A DNA stretch of 64,000 nt from JAHJQZ01 sp963676075 (GCA_963676075.2 CAXXNZ010000014.1:38400-102399); one strand, 5' to 3'; counted from the stretch's first letter, positions 8,998 to 17,737 are shown. Program-made: numbers and translations. Notes: a model not told the origin generated them from the sequence alone.

Positions 8998-10050
8998 TCA
9001 GGCAGCGGACCTGAGTTTTCCGAGGGCATTGGCCAGTTTCGCCGCCACGGCTTCGACCGGGGCCTGTTCACACACAGCGCCCTCTTCGAAAGCCACGCGG
9101 GGCATTCCGTAGACCAGGGCCGAAGCCTGCGACTGGCCGACCGTGTAGGCGCCGGCATCGCGCATCGCCTTGAGGCCGGTGGCGCCATCACGCCCCATGC
9201 CGGTCAGGATGGCACCAACCGCCATCGGTCCGACCACCTTGGCAACGGAGGTGAACAGCACATCGACGCTCGGCCTGTGGCCGGAAACGGTGTCCTCGTG
9301 GCCGAGCCGGCACTTGAGCTGGCCCGAAGTCCTTTCCACCATGAGGTGATAGTCGCCGCGCGCCACATAGGCGTGGCCCTTTTCGAGCACCAACCGGTCC
9401 TCGGCCTGAACCACTTTCAGCGGCGTGACTTCGTCGAGCCGCTGGGCAAACCGTTCAGTGAAACCCGCCGGCATATGCTGGGCGATGACGATCGGCGGAC
9501 AATCGGTCGGCATGTTGGTCAGCACGGCCCTTATGGCTTCGACGCCGCCGGTCGATGCACCGATGGCGATCAGCGAACCGGGCGGTGCCGCGGCCGTTTT
9601 CAGCGGAACATTCGCCGGCTTGGCGCGCATGGACATGCCGCGCGAACGGGCGTCCGATTGAGCAGCAGCCCTGACCTTGCGCCGGACTTCGGCGGTAAAC
9701 CCGTCGATGCCGCCACTGAGATCCTGGCCGGGCTTGGCGACGAAATCTACCGCGCCCAACTCAAGGGCAAGCATGGTTTCGTCGGCGCCCTTCTTGGTCA
9801 GGGTCGACACCATGACCACCGGCATGGGCCTGAGCTTCATCACCCGTTCAAGAAACTGCAGCCCGTTCATGTTGGGCATTTCGATGTCGAGGGTCAGCAC
9901 ATCGGGATTGAGCTGCTTGATCATCTCGCGGGCCTGAAGCGGGTCCTCGGCTGCGCCGACAACCTTGATGTCGCCGTCCTTGCCCAGCGTACGCGACATC
10001 ACTTCGCGGATCAGGGCCGAATCGTCGACCACGAGCACATTGATAGTCAT
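8998..10050 (-). CDS. cheB: Protein-glutamate methylesterase/glutaminase CheB
   Basis: Removes methyl groups from receptor glutamates (and deamidates glutamines) during adaptation, activated by CheA phosphorylation. 350 residues: receiver domain 1-125 with phosphoacceptor D55 (LTLDIEMPNMNG), a linker, then the CheB esterase domain from about 160 with the catalytic Ser in IAIGASTGGVEA, His in IAQHMPAGF and Asp in ILTGMGRDGA. The ATG overlaps the cheR stop (ATGA), indicating translational coupling. The length is normal for the family. Confidence 0.97.
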   Translation of the reverse strand: MTINVLVVDDSALIREVMSRTLGKDGDIKVVGAAEDPLQAREMIKQLNPDVLTLDIEMPNMNGLQFLERVMKLRPMPVVMVSTLTKKGADETMLALELGAVDFVAKPGQDLSGGIDGFTAEVRRKVRAAAQSDARSRGMSMRAKPANVPLKTAAAPPGSLIAIGASTGGVEAIRAVLTNMPTDCPPIVIAQHMPAGFTERFAQRLDEVTPLKVVQAEDRLVLEKGHAYVARGDYHLMVERTSGQLKCRLGHEDTVSGHRPSVDVLFTSVAKVVGPMAVGAILTGMGRDGATGLKAMRDAGAYTVGQSQASALVYGMPRVAFEEGAVCEQAPVEAVAAKLANALGKLRSAA

Positions 10051-10916
10051 GCAACCTGCCTCGCACGTTGGGTCTGGGTCTTCATCTGGTAGATGGTCTT
10101 GCCGACCAGCTTGAACGGGCTGTCGGTGTAGGCGGCGTTTTCCGAATGGCCGACATAAAGGTAGCCGTCCGGAGCTAGCACCTCCCCGAGACGGGTGAAG
10201 ATGCGCGCCTGGGTGGGCTTGTCGAAATAGATGACGACGTTGCGGCAGAAGATTGCATCGAACGGGCCCTTGATCGGCCAGTTCTCCATCAGGTTGAGCG
10301 ATTTGAAGGCGATCAGCGCCCGCGCTTCGTGCGGAATACGGATGGTGCCGTCACGGGGTTGATCGAAAAGCGCAGCGCGCTCACGGCTCAGACCAGTGAG
10401 TTCGGATTCGGGATAGGTGCCGCTGGCGGCCCGGTTCAACACATTGGTGTCGATATCGGTGGCAAGGATGCGGAAGTCCCAGCGCTTGAGCTCGGGATGC
10501 TTGCTCAGCAGGTGCATGGCGATGGTGTAGGGTTCCTGCCCGGTCGAGCAACCAGCCGACCATATCCTCAGGCGCGGCTTGCCATTGGGATTGACCCGGG
10601 GCTTTTTCGCGATCAGCTGTCCGACCTGTTCGACCAGATGGTCGAAGTGATGGTCTTCGCGGAAAAAACGCGTCAGGTTTGTCGTCAGAGCGTTGACGAA
10701 GTCCTGGTCGAGTTCGTCGTTTTTCTTTTGATCGAGGAAGTCGAGGTAGTCCCAGAAGCTCGAAAAGCCGTGAGCCTTGACTATCTTGGTCAGGCGCGAC
10801 ACGACGAGCGTGCGTTTTGCGTCGCTTAGTGAAATGCCGGCGATGTCGTAAACGCGCTTCTTGACGCGGTTGAATTCCTTGTCGCTCAAGGGGATTTCAA
10901 TCGTCTCATTGCTCAC
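10047..10916 (-). CDS. cheR: Chemotaxis receptor methyltransferase CheR
   Basis: SAM-dependent methylation of receptor glutamates. The N-terminal all-helical CheR_N domain is followed by the Rossmann methyltransferase domain: LRIWSAGCSTGQEPYTIAM (SAM motif I), ILATDIDTNVLNRA, and FDAIFCRNVVIYFDK (motif IV). I prefer the GTG at 10914-10916 (GGAG 9 bases upstream) over the TTG two codons earlier. It overlaps cheB by 4 bases. Because two receptors in the window end in DWSEF, this CheR may be tethered to them, although no separate tether-binding domain beyond the usual beta-subdomain is evident. Confidence 0.96.
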   Translation of the reverse strand: MSNETIEIPLSDKEFNRVKKRVYDIAGISLSDAKRTLVVSRLTKIVKAHGFSSFWDYLDFLDQKKNDELDQDFVNALTTNLTRFFREDHHFDHLVEQVGQLIAKKPRVNPNGKPRLRIWSAGCSTGQEPYTIAMHLLSKHPELKRWDFRILATDIDTNVLNRAASGTYPESELTGLSRERAALFDQPRDGTIRIPHEARALIAFKSLNLMENWPIKGPFDAIFCRNVVIYFDKPTQARIFTRLGEVLAPDGYLYVGHSENAAYTDSPFKLVGKTIYQMKTQTQRARQVA

Positions 10917-10952
10917 TGCCAAAAACTCCGTTGGTACCGAGCAGCAAGAGGA

Positions 10953-12473
10953 TCACTTTGTGGCAGCCGTTTGCGGCCGGGTACCGCCGGTGGCACGATT
11001 TGCATCGTGAACAATTCCGGCAACCCTGTCGTCGAGCTGCACCAGTGCCTGTTTTCCTTGGCTCAGTGCATCGGTGAGTTTGCAGGTTTCTCCACTTAAA
11101 TTCCGTAAATACTCATCAATATCTTGTATAAGTTTGTCGAGTGCTTCTGCGCCCTCTGCACTTCCGTCACTTTGTGTCTTTGAACGCGCGACCAGCGAGC
11201 GGATATCCTTGGCCGTACCGCTGGCTCTTTGCGCCAGGGTTCTCACCTCATCGGCGACCACGGCGAAGCCGGCGCCGGTCTCACCGGCACGGGCGGCTTC
11301 GATCGCCGCATTGAGGGCGATGAGATTGGTCTTGAACGAGACATCCTCGATGGCCGTGACAAGGTCCGAGATTTCCGAGGTCAGGGAACCGAGGCCGATG
11401 GCTGTGGCGGAATTGCGCCGAGCAGCCTCGCTCGCCTGCTCGACCACCTGACGCGCCGCCGCGCCGAGTTCACCGGCTTTGCTGGCGTGCTGGCTGCCGG
11501 TTCCGAGTGCCTCGGAGACAGTGCGCCCGTCCTCCAGCGCTCCGGTCGCCGCGTCACGCAGCCGGGCCGCCATGGCGCGGTGACGGTCGATCAGCTCGGA
11601 AATGCGCTGCAGCTTGAATTCGAGCCGCGTCCGCGTCTCCGCCTCCTCTTCCTCCCCGGCTCGGAAAGCCATTACAAGGTCGGCGATCCTTGCGGCACGC
11701 GCGCCGGCGGCGTCATTGCGCCCGCGCGCCGCCGCAAAGCTCTCCGGCGCGCCGGACAGGACCCCATCCATCAGTTCGGCGGCTTCCGCCATTGTGGCCA
11801 CGCCCTCGGAAAGCGCCCGCGTTTCCGGCCCGAGCGCGGCGATTTCCCCCGCAAGTCCGGGCGCCGGCGTGCCCGAGGCCAGCGCCTCGGCAAGCCCGTC
11901 GAGCACGGCGCCGGGCAAGGTCGTCCCGTCCGGCACGAGCGCGACGAGATGGCGATCCTCGCCGACGCTGGCCATGAGGTGACGATAGGGTTTGCCGCCG
12001 ATGCGGAGCGGTGTTGCATCGTCCTGGATCGCCGGCGAAAACCCCGGAAAACTCTCGCCACGGCACAGCCTTTGATCGATGCCGGCAAGCGCGGCACTAC
12101 AGGCGAGGATCTCGCCGTTTTCACCGATCAGCGCCAGCGGCAGCGGCAGGTCGATCATGGCGGTCTTGAGAGCATTGGCGCGACTGAGACTGGCATGCAG
12201 GGCCGAAACGATGGTCTCGACGTAATCGGCTTCCTGCCCGCGCTTCATTTCCCCCTGCCCGACCGCAGCACCGATGGCGCTCAGGCGCGCAACCAGGCGG
12301 GAATCCGTACGGCTGGCGATAATGAGGGCGATAGCGACGAGCAGGACCGACACCGCCAGGGCGGCGGCAAAAAGTGGGCTGGCCCAGCCCACGCGCGCCA
12401 GCGCGAATCCGGCGGCGAAGCCGGACACCAGGCCCAGGGCCGCGGCCAGCAATGCCAGTGCCGAGCGGCTCAT
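10953..12473 (-). CDS. Chemoreceptor-like protein with N-terminal TM pair and PAS-like domain
   Basis: About 506 residues starting MSRSALALLA. The ATG at 12471-12473 has AAGGGGG about 9 bases upstream; a start 20 codons earlier lacks one. Two hydrophobic segments at about 5-27 and 32-54 have almost no periplasmic loop, so the sensor is intracellular: residues about 105-200 look like a PAS fold (LPLPLALIGENGEILACSAA). The C-terminal half is a divergent receptor signalling domain with tip DVSFKTNLIALNAAIEAARA and GFAVVADEVRTLAQRAS. No HAMP and no C-terminal tether are evident. It lies between cheD and cheR, 36 bases upstream of cheR, so it is an integral part of the operon, where rhizobial operons carry a cytoplasmic receptor at a different place. 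Confidence 0.85.
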   Translation of the reverse strand: MSRSALALLAAALGLVSGFAAGFALARVGWASPLFAAALAVSVLLVAIALIIASRTDSRLVARLSAIGAAVGQGEMKRGQEADYVETIVSALHASLSRANALKTAMIDLPLPLALIGENGEILACSAALAGIDQRLCRGESFPGFSPAIQDDATPLRIGGKPYRHLMASVGEDRHLVALVPDGTTLPGAVLDGLAEALASGTPAPGLAGEIAALGPETRALSEGVATMAEAAELMDGVLSGAPESFAAARGRNDAAGARAARIADLVMAFRAGEEEEAETRTRLEFKLQRISELIDRHRAMAARLRDAATGALEDGRTVSEALGTGSQHASKAGELGAAARQVVEQASEAARRNSATAIGLGSLTSEISDLVTAIEDVSFKTNLIALNAAIEAARAGETGAGFAVVADEVRTLAQRASGTAKDIRSLVARSKTQSDGSAEGAEALDKLIQDIDEYLRNLSGETCKLTDALSQGKQALVQLDDRVAGIVHDANRATGGTRPQTAATK

Positions 12474-12834
12474 GCCCACGGCCCCCTTCGAGAATCGCCA
12501 CTTGCCATCGTGGCCCGAAGCTAGCGCCGCCATGGTTAATCAAAGGTGTTCGCATCACCGCCCGGGCAAGGTTTTGATAACTTTCGAGCGGTTCGACTGC
12601 GTCGAACGTCAAGCTCGGGTGGAGCCCTTCGAGCGCAGAAAGGCCATGAGGCCTATGGCCGAATGGCTGATGCGGCTCGGCTTTATCGCGCGGTTTGCCG
12701 TGGTCATGCGCGTCGAGCACAGGGGCGACACAAGGCCCATAGCTGAATAGCAGGGGATGCCGGGCTTGATCCTGAGTGGTCGCGCGCTCGAACCGGAAAA
12801 CCGCTTCGCACTTTTCCTGAGCGCGCTCCGGGTC
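12474..12834. other. 361-base gap inside the chemotaxis unit
   Basis: This stretch separates cheD from the receptor gene on the same strand. It is GC-rich, with an inverted repeat at 12591-12607. Frames running through it are shadows without ribosome sites. A promoter for the receptor-cheR-cheB-cheY2 block could lie here, but I see no convincing box. Confidence 0.4.
12591..12607. repeat. Perfect inverted repeat GTTCGAC-TGC-GTCGAAC
   Basis: Seven-base arms with a three-base centre, 118 bases upstream of the receptor start at 12473. The size fits a dimeric regulator site more than a terminator, as no T-run follows. The recogniser is unknown. Confidence 0.35.
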
Positions 12835-13422
12835 CTAGAACAATTCGATATCGTCCGAAGGCGGCGGTGCGACGCGCTGACGGCCGGCAAGTTCGATTTC
12901 CTCGCGCACGATCTGACCGCTGGCCATGGAATCGAGGCGTTTGACGAAAACACGGCCCGTCTTCGGCTTGAACAGGACGCGTCGGGCATAGTTGCCGCCA
13001 AGATCCTCGCCGGCGATGCGATAGCCTTCAGCCGCCAGGAACTCGCGGACAAAGGCAATGTTCTTGGCGCCGACGTCATTGAGCGAGGCGTTGATGTTGC
13101 CGCCGCCGAACACCTTGATTTCGAGATTTTCCTTTCGGCCCGATCCACGGCTGAGCACCTGGTTGATCAGCTGCTCCATCGCAAAGGCGCCGTAGCGCGC
13201 CGACGCGCCATAGCGGTCCCGCGAAGACCCGGACTGTTCAGCAAGCAGGAAATGATTCATGCCACCGTAATTGACGGCACGGTCGCGCACGCACGCGCTC
13301 ACGCACGAGCCAAGCACCGTCGAGAAGGTGACTTCATCGCCTGATACGTGACAATCCCCCTGGTGGACCGTGGTTACGACACCGCGATCAAACTCCGGAG
13401 GCAAACTATTTGCAACGGCCAT
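12835..13422 (-). CDS. cheD: Chemoreceptor glutamine deamidase CheD
   Basis: Converts receptor glutamines to glutamates so that they can be methylated. 195 residues. The catalytic cysteine is C40 in VLGSCVSACVRD and the histidine H57 in GGMNHFLL, 17 residues apart as in Thermotoga CheD; a Ser/Thr pair sits 5-6 residues before C40. FGGGNIN and KPKTGRVFVKRLD complete the family pattern. The C-terminus has an extra PPPSDDIELF tail that resembles the GEVEFF end of the divergent CheT-like protein. It is the first gene of its unit; the 150 bases to the divergent gene must hold both promoters. Confidence 0.95.
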   Translation of the reverse strand: MAVANSLPPEFDRGVVTTVHQGDCHVSGDEVTFSTVLGSCVSACVRDRAVNYGGMNHFLLAEQSGSSRDRYGASARYGAFAMEQLINQVLSRGSGRKENLEIKVFGGGNINASLNDVGAKNIAFVREFLAAEGYRIAGEDLGGNYARRVLFKPKTGRVFVKRLDSMASGQIVREEIELAGRQRVAPPPSDDIELF

Positions 13423-13575
13423 TGCCAGTTCCCTGCCTAATTACCACCAGTTTAGAGCGTCATTCGTTATCCAATCGCTAACTAAAAGCGCAAAGGAACC
13501 TTCAGTTTTGCCAATTGCAATACCCACTTAGGAATTTCCGACTAGTGTCGTCTTAATTGAACAGGAGATTTGTGG

Positions 13576-13929
13576 ATGTCGCTGGAGAGACTGGCGCGAG
13601 AACTGGACGAGACAGCCCGGCAAACCGGGGAAATGGCCGCGAGCATCTCCTACTCCGTTCAACACATGGGCGAGTGCGCCAAGGGCTGCGAGGATCGCCG
13701 CGATCAGGCCGTCAAGAACATCATCATCGCCTTGCAGGCTCAGGACCGCATCGAGCAACGCTGCCGGAATCTCGCTCGTGCCGTGCGCGAACTGGTTGCC
13801 TCGGACAGCTCGATCGACCATCCCCGTTTCGACGAGATCTGGCGCAATCTCCAGCTCGACGAACTTGCCGTGCCCGAGATGTCGGGTATCGCCGCCCACG
13901 CCGATCATGGCGAGGTTGAATTCTTCTAG
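13576..13929 (+). CDS. CheT/CheZ-like CheY-phosphatase candidate
   Basis: 117 residues, strongly helical, starting MSLERLAREL (AGGAG 8 bases before the ATG). The key feature is D57-R-I-E-Q61 within ALQAQDRIEQR. The D-x-x-x-Q motif on a helix is what CheZ uses to dephosphorylate CheY, and from memory the same motif was reported for Sinorhizobium meliloti CheT, a short protein encoded at the end of that chemotaxis operon. The C-terminus GEVEFF is acidic and aromatic and could be a CheY-docking tail, as in CheZ. It is transcribed opposite to the other che genes, between cheD and cheW. Function is inferred from motif and context; overall similarity to full-length CheZ is low. Confidence 0.7.
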   Translation: MSLERLARELDETARQTGEMAASISYSVQHMGECAKGCEDRRDQAVKNIIIALQAQDRIEQRCRNLARAVRELVASDSSIDHPRFDEIWRNLQLDELAVPEMSGIAAHADHGEVEFF

Positions 13930-14141
13930 ATCATCTGACTTTTTCATCGAAACACTGAAATAGCGCATCTTATTATTTAATCGCATTTTCGAACCGCGCC
14001 GGCGGTTCACGCTTTTGCCGGAAATGATCCGGACACCTCCCCCCCGATTGCCAACACTGATCGATGTGCCCGGTAGCGTGATCGCACGCGCGCCGACTTT
14101 CGATTCCACTCCGCCGCAAGAAGGTGGACGTCCCAAAGGAA

Positions 14142-14162
14142 AAGGGCGCCCGAAGGCGCCCT
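14142..14162 (-). terminator. Terminator of the cheS-like/cheY/cheA/cheW unit
   Basis: AGGGCGCC pairs with GGCGCCCT around a tetraloop, followed on the minus strand by TTTCCTTTGGG. It is 43 bases beyond cheW, between the convergent cheW and CheT-like genes. Confidence 0.75.
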
Positions 14163-14204
14163 GATCACGTCCGCCGCATTCGTCTGACAGACGAAATCCG
14201 GATG

Positions 14205-14699
14205 TCAGGCCTGGTCCTTGGTCCCGGCGATGATGGCGTGCAGGTCGATCAGGCCGACCATGTCGTTTTCATGCGTGATGATGCCGCTCAACAGCTCGGT
14301 GTCTGTGGCGTTGCCCTCAGGCACGGTATGAATCTCGTCCTTGGAGATCGTCAGGATGTCGCTGACCGCATCGACCAGAATGCCGACCCACTTGTTGCCG
14401 ACCGACATCACCACCACAACGTGGTTCTTGGTCGGTTCGGTCTGGCCGTCGCCGAAGCGTGCCCTCAGGTCGTAGATCGGAACGATGGTGCCACGGAGAT
14501 TGATGACGCCGCGGACGAACTCGCGGGTGTTCGGCAGCGGGGTCGCGCCGTTCCAGGCCCGGATTTCGCGGACGGTGGTGATCTCGACACCGTAGATCTG
14601 TTCGCCGATGGAAAAGGCGATGAGCTGCAAGGAGCGTGATTCATCGCTCTTGCCGGCTATCTGCTCGCCTTCGTTTTCCCGCAGTTCCAATGCTTCCAT
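14205..14699 (-). CDS. cheW: Chemotaxis coupling protein CheW
   Basis: Adaptor linking receptors to CheA. 164 residues from MEALELREN (AAGGAG 7 bases upstream of this ATG; the alternative start 7 codons earlier has none). The CheW fold is recognised by LIAFSIGEQIYGVEI, the receptor-contact segment REFVRGVINLRGTIVPIYDL, and WVGILVDAVSDIL. It follows cheA by 51 bases. Confidence 0.96.
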   Translation of the reverse strand: MEALELRENEGEQIAGKSDESRSLQLIAFSIGEQIYGVEITTVREIRAWNGATPLPNTREFVRGVINLRGTIVPIYDLRARFGDGQTEPTKNHVVVVMSVGNKWVGILVDAVSDILTISKDEIHTVPEGNATDTELLSGIITHENDMVGLIDLHAIIAGTKDQA

Positions 14700-14750
14700 A
14701 TCTGTCTCCTTCGGGCTCACGACCGTTTCCGGATCGCCCAGCCCTCAATA

Positions 14751-16880
14751 CTAGGCCGCGCTTCTGTGCGTGGTCGTCTGGGCGCGAAGCCCCTGCACGT
14801 CCACGATGAGCGCGACGCTGCCGTCTCCGAGAATGGTGCCGCCGGCGATGCCTTCGATGCGCTCGAAATTCTCTTCGAGACTCTTGATGACCACCTGCTG
14901 CTGGCCGATGATTTCGTCGACGATGATGGCGACCTTCTGAGTCCCCTCGGCCTCGCACAAAACCACGAAGCGCTCGTCCTCGGGCGTCTCGTTGGGCAGA
15001 TCGAAGCGCTGCGCGAGGTCGATCACCTGCACATATTCGCCCCTGACCCGCAAGACCCGATCACCGGTCGGCATATGACCAAAATCGGCGCGGGCAGTCT
15101 GCATCGTCTCAACGATCGAACTCAGCGGCACGACATAGGGGCAGGTACCAACCGCCACCAGCATGACGTCAAGAACCGCCAGGGTCAGCGGCAGTTTGAG
15201 GGTCATGCGCGTGCCCTTGCCGGGCCAGGACCGAACATGCACGGAGCCGCCGATCTTCTTGATGTTGGACAAGACGACGTCCATGCCGACGCCGCGCCCG
15301 GAAATGTCAGAAACCTCGGTCGCTGTGGAAAAGCCCGGCGCGAAGATCAGATTGTCGATCTGTTCCTCGTTCATTTGCTGATCTGCACCGACAATGCCGC
15401 GCTCGCGGCCGATTTCCAGCACCTTCTCGCGGTTGATGCCGGCGCCATCGTCCTCGATGGCGATCAGGATGTTGCCGCCCGCCTGCTCGGCCGAAAGCCG
15501 GATGGTGCCGATTTCCGCCTTGCCGGCGGCCATGCGCTTTTCCGGACTCTCGATGCCGTGATCGGCCGAATTGCGAATCATGTGGGTGAGCGGATCGGAC
15601 AGTTGCTCGATGACGGTCTTGTCGATTTCGGTGTTCTCACCGACCGTCTCGAGCTTGATCTTCTTGCCCGTCTTGCCGGCCAGTTCGCGAACCAGGCGCG
15701 GCATGCGCGAGAAAACGGATTTGACCGGCTGGGCGCGGATGGCCATGACCGAATCCTGCAAACCCCGCGTGGTCTGGGCCAGGATCTCAAGGCCGCGCAC
15801 CAGTTCCTGGTATTTCTGCCGGAGATTTTCGTCCATCTGCTGGGTCAGCATGGACTGGGTGATCACCAATTCGCTGACCATGTTGACGACGCGGTCGACC
15901 TTGTCGAGATCGACGCGGATCGACTGCACGCCAACCGGGCGCGATCCGGCGCCCTCGCCTTCTGGATGGTCGCCACCTGCCCCGGCCGAGGGTTTCAATG
16001 CCTTGGGAGCCGGCGGTTTTGCCTCAGGCTTGGGCGTGATCTCGGCGGCGAGATCGGCAAAGCTCGGCAGATCATCGTCTTCCTCGAAGGCCGCTTCATC
16101 GTCCTTGGCCGGCGCGGCGACGCCTTCGCTGATCTCGATGTCGCAGTCGCCTTCGACGAATTCGAAGACTTCGCGAATCTTTTGTTCGCTCAGGTCCTCG
16201 CCGACGATCGAGACTTCCCACGAGCAGTAAACGCCAAACGGCTCGAATTCATCGAGACCGGGAAGTTCGGTGACCTGTGCGTCGACGGTAATCTCGCCCA
16301 GTTCGGCCAGTTCGCGCAGCAAAAGCAACGGATCGTTGGCGCGCGAATACAGTTCTGCATGCGGGGTGAACCGCACCATCCAACCTTCGCCGGCGCCGGC
16401 CGGTTCATGCTTGCTCTCAAGATCGACCGTGACCGGCGTGAACTCGATGTCGAACTCTTCCAGCGGCTCGCCGTCTTCTTCTTCGTCGGGATTGTCGCCC
16501 TTGACCAGGGCAACGAAGCGCGCCTTTTCCTCGGCGCCGTAGTCACTGGCCAGTTCCTCGCCACTGCGCGCTGCCGCCACGAAGTCGGCAACAAGGTCGT
16601 TGGCGCGGATGCACAGCGTTACGACGTCATCGGTCAGCTCGACCTTGCCGTTGCGGACATAATCGAGAAGCGTCTCGAACTCGTGGGCGAACCCGACAAG
16701 TCCGGTGAAATTGAAGGCACCGGCGCCGCCCTTTATCGAGTGGATGGCGCGGAAAACGGCATTGAGGCGATCGGCGTCGCGCTCGCCTTCCTCGATAGCC
16801 GTAAACTGCTCTTCAAGCTCGCTCAGGAGCTCGGAGCATTCGTCGAAGTATGTTGCCTTGAAGTCGTCGAGGTCGCTCAT
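14751..16880 (-). CDS. cheA: Chemotaxis histidine kinase CheA
   Basis: Central kinase that passes phosphate to CheY and CheB. 709 residues. P1/HPt domain with phospho-acceptor H47 in RAIHSIKGGAGAF; an acidic P2-like response-regulator docking region (about 160-265); a Pro/Ala linker; P3 dimerisation helices (about 320-385); P4 ATPase with the N box HMIRNSADHGIESPEKR, GAGINREKV (G1) and DISGRGVGMDVV (G2); and a CheW-like P5 domain from about 575 (LDVMLVAVGTCPYVVPLSS). All catalytic boxes are intact. Adjacent upstream are cheY and the STAS gene, in the order used by rhizobial che operons. Confidence 0.97.
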   Translation of the reverse strand: MSDLDDFKATYFDECSELLSELEEQFTAIEEGERDADRLNAVFRAIHSIKGGAGAFNFTGLVGFAHEFETLLDYVRNGKVELTDDVVTLCIRANDLVADFVAAARSGEELASDYGAEEKARFVALVKGDNPDEEEDGEPLEEFDIEFTPVTVDLESKHEPAGAGEGWMVRFTPHAELYSRANDPLLLLRELAELGEITVDAQVTELPGLDEFEPFGVYCSWEVSIVGEDLSEQKIREVFEFVEGDCDIEISEGVAAPAKDDEAAFEEDDDLPSFADLAAEITPKPEAKPPAPKALKPSAGAGGDHPEGEGAGSRPVGVQSIRVDLDKVDRVVNMVSELVITQSMLTQQMDENLRQKYQELVRGLEILAQTTRGLQDSVMAIRAQPVKSVFSRMPRLVRELAGKTGKKIKLETVGENTEIDKTVIEQLSDPLTHMIRNSADHGIESPEKRMAAGKAEIGTIRLSAEQAGGNILIAIEDDGAGINREKVLEIGRERGIVGADQQMNEEQIDNLIFAPGFSTATEVSDISGRGVGMDVVLSNIKKIGGSVHVRSWPGKGTRMTLKLPLTLAVLDVMLVAVGTCPYVVPLSSIVETMQTARADFGHMPTGDRVLRVRGEYVQVIDLAQRFDLPNETPEDERFVVLCEAEGTQKVAIIVDEIIGQQQVVIKSLEENFERIEGIAGGTILGDGSVALIVDVQGLRAQTTTHRSAA

Positions 16881-16911
16881 TGTCCACCGGCTGGTCTAGC
16901 GCCGCAGTTCC

Positions 16912-17271
16912 TTAGTGCACAACCCGACGAATAACCGAGATCAGTTTCTCAGGATCGAAGGGTTTGACGATCCAGCCGGTCCCGCCGGCTGACCGCCCGA
17001 GATCCCGCTTTTCCTGGCTGGTCTCGGTGGTAAGAATAAGGATCGGCAGGCTTTGGTAATTTCCTGATGCCCTAACGCTCTTTATGAACTGGATGCCATC
17101 CATGACCGGCATGTTGATGTCGGTGATGACCACGTCGACATCTTCGGTCTTGAGGACGTCCAGTCCCTTTTGTCCGTCTTCCGCCTGAAGGACCTCGAAC
17201 CCCGCACCCGTCAGAGTGTGGTGAAGCATGGCAAGGATCGTTCGGGAATCATCGACCGTTAATACGCGCAT
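16912..17271 (-). CDS. cheY: CheY response regulator (CheY1 position)
   Basis: 119-residue receiver domain: acidic residues D7-D8 (LTVDDSRT), phosphoacceptor D51 (VITDINMPVMDG), switch threonine in ILTTETSQ and lysine in IVKPFDP. It lies immediately upstream of cheA, which is where rhizobia place CheY1, the phosphate-sink member of the CheY pair. Eight bases separate it from the STAS gene, so the four genes are almost certainly co-transcribed. Confidence 0.93.
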   Translation of the reverse strand: MRVLTVDDSRTILAMLHHTLTGAGFEVLQAEDGQKGLDVLKTEDVDVVITDINMPVMDGIQFIKSVRASGNYQSLPILILTTETSQEKRDLGRSAGGTGWIVKPFDPEKLISVIRRVVH

Positions 17272-17278
17272 GCAGCGT

Positions 17279-17560
17279 TTATCCTTTCATGAGCGGCTCA
17301 AACCGGGGCATCAGACCCAGCCGCTCTATGGCCGATTGCATCGGCTCGCTTGTATTGACAACCTTGAATTCGCTTTTGTTCCGTTGAGCCATTTCGGCAG
17401 CGCTCAGCAGCATCAGCAGCGCATTGGTTGCAACCCGCTCGACGGCTCCGGCCTCGACGGCAGTGTCACCCGATTCAATGACGTCCATCAGCTTGTCGCG
17501 AAACGCGTCAAGTGAATCGAGATCTGCTATCGCTGGCAAAGCCACGGCTTGAACTGCCAT
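17279..17560 (-). CDS. STAS-domain chemotaxis protein, CheS-like
   Basis: 93 residues from MAVQAVALPA, a STAS-like fold with hydrophobic strands and helix, including the segment ERVATNALLMLLSAAEMAQR and NTSEPMQSAIERLGL. I place the start at the ATG with AGAGGA 9 bases upstream (17558-17560). It is the first gene of the cheY-cheA-cheW unit. S. meliloti has a small gene (CheS) in exactly this position, whose product binds CheA and speeds drainage of phosphate from CheY1; position and size support orthology, but I cannot align the two here. Anti-sigma control is the alternative for a STAS protein, and no kinase partner for that is nearby. Confidence 0.75.
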   Translation of the reverse strand: MAVQAVALPAIADLDSLDAFRDKLMDVIESGDTAVEAGAVERVATNALLMLLSAAEMAQRNKSEFKVVNTSEPMQSAIERLGLMPRFEPLMKG

Positions 17561-17737
17561 CCGGGACATTCCTCTTGACCCAAACACCCGAAGCGAGTTT
17601 CACACTGGATTGGTTTAAGAACTCCTAACCTGCTCAAGGAAAGGAATGTTTTACCGCCGCAGTTCTTGATTCAATTGTAGCGCGGGGCCGATGTGAAAGA
17701 ATATCGGACAAAATTCAGAGGGTTTTGTCGGTTCCGA

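Noticed and set aside
14766..16934. 722-codon plus-strand frame opposite cheA
   Set aside because: CheA on the minus strand has every kinase motif; the plus frame has none and is His/Arg/Asp-rich as expected of an antisense shadow.
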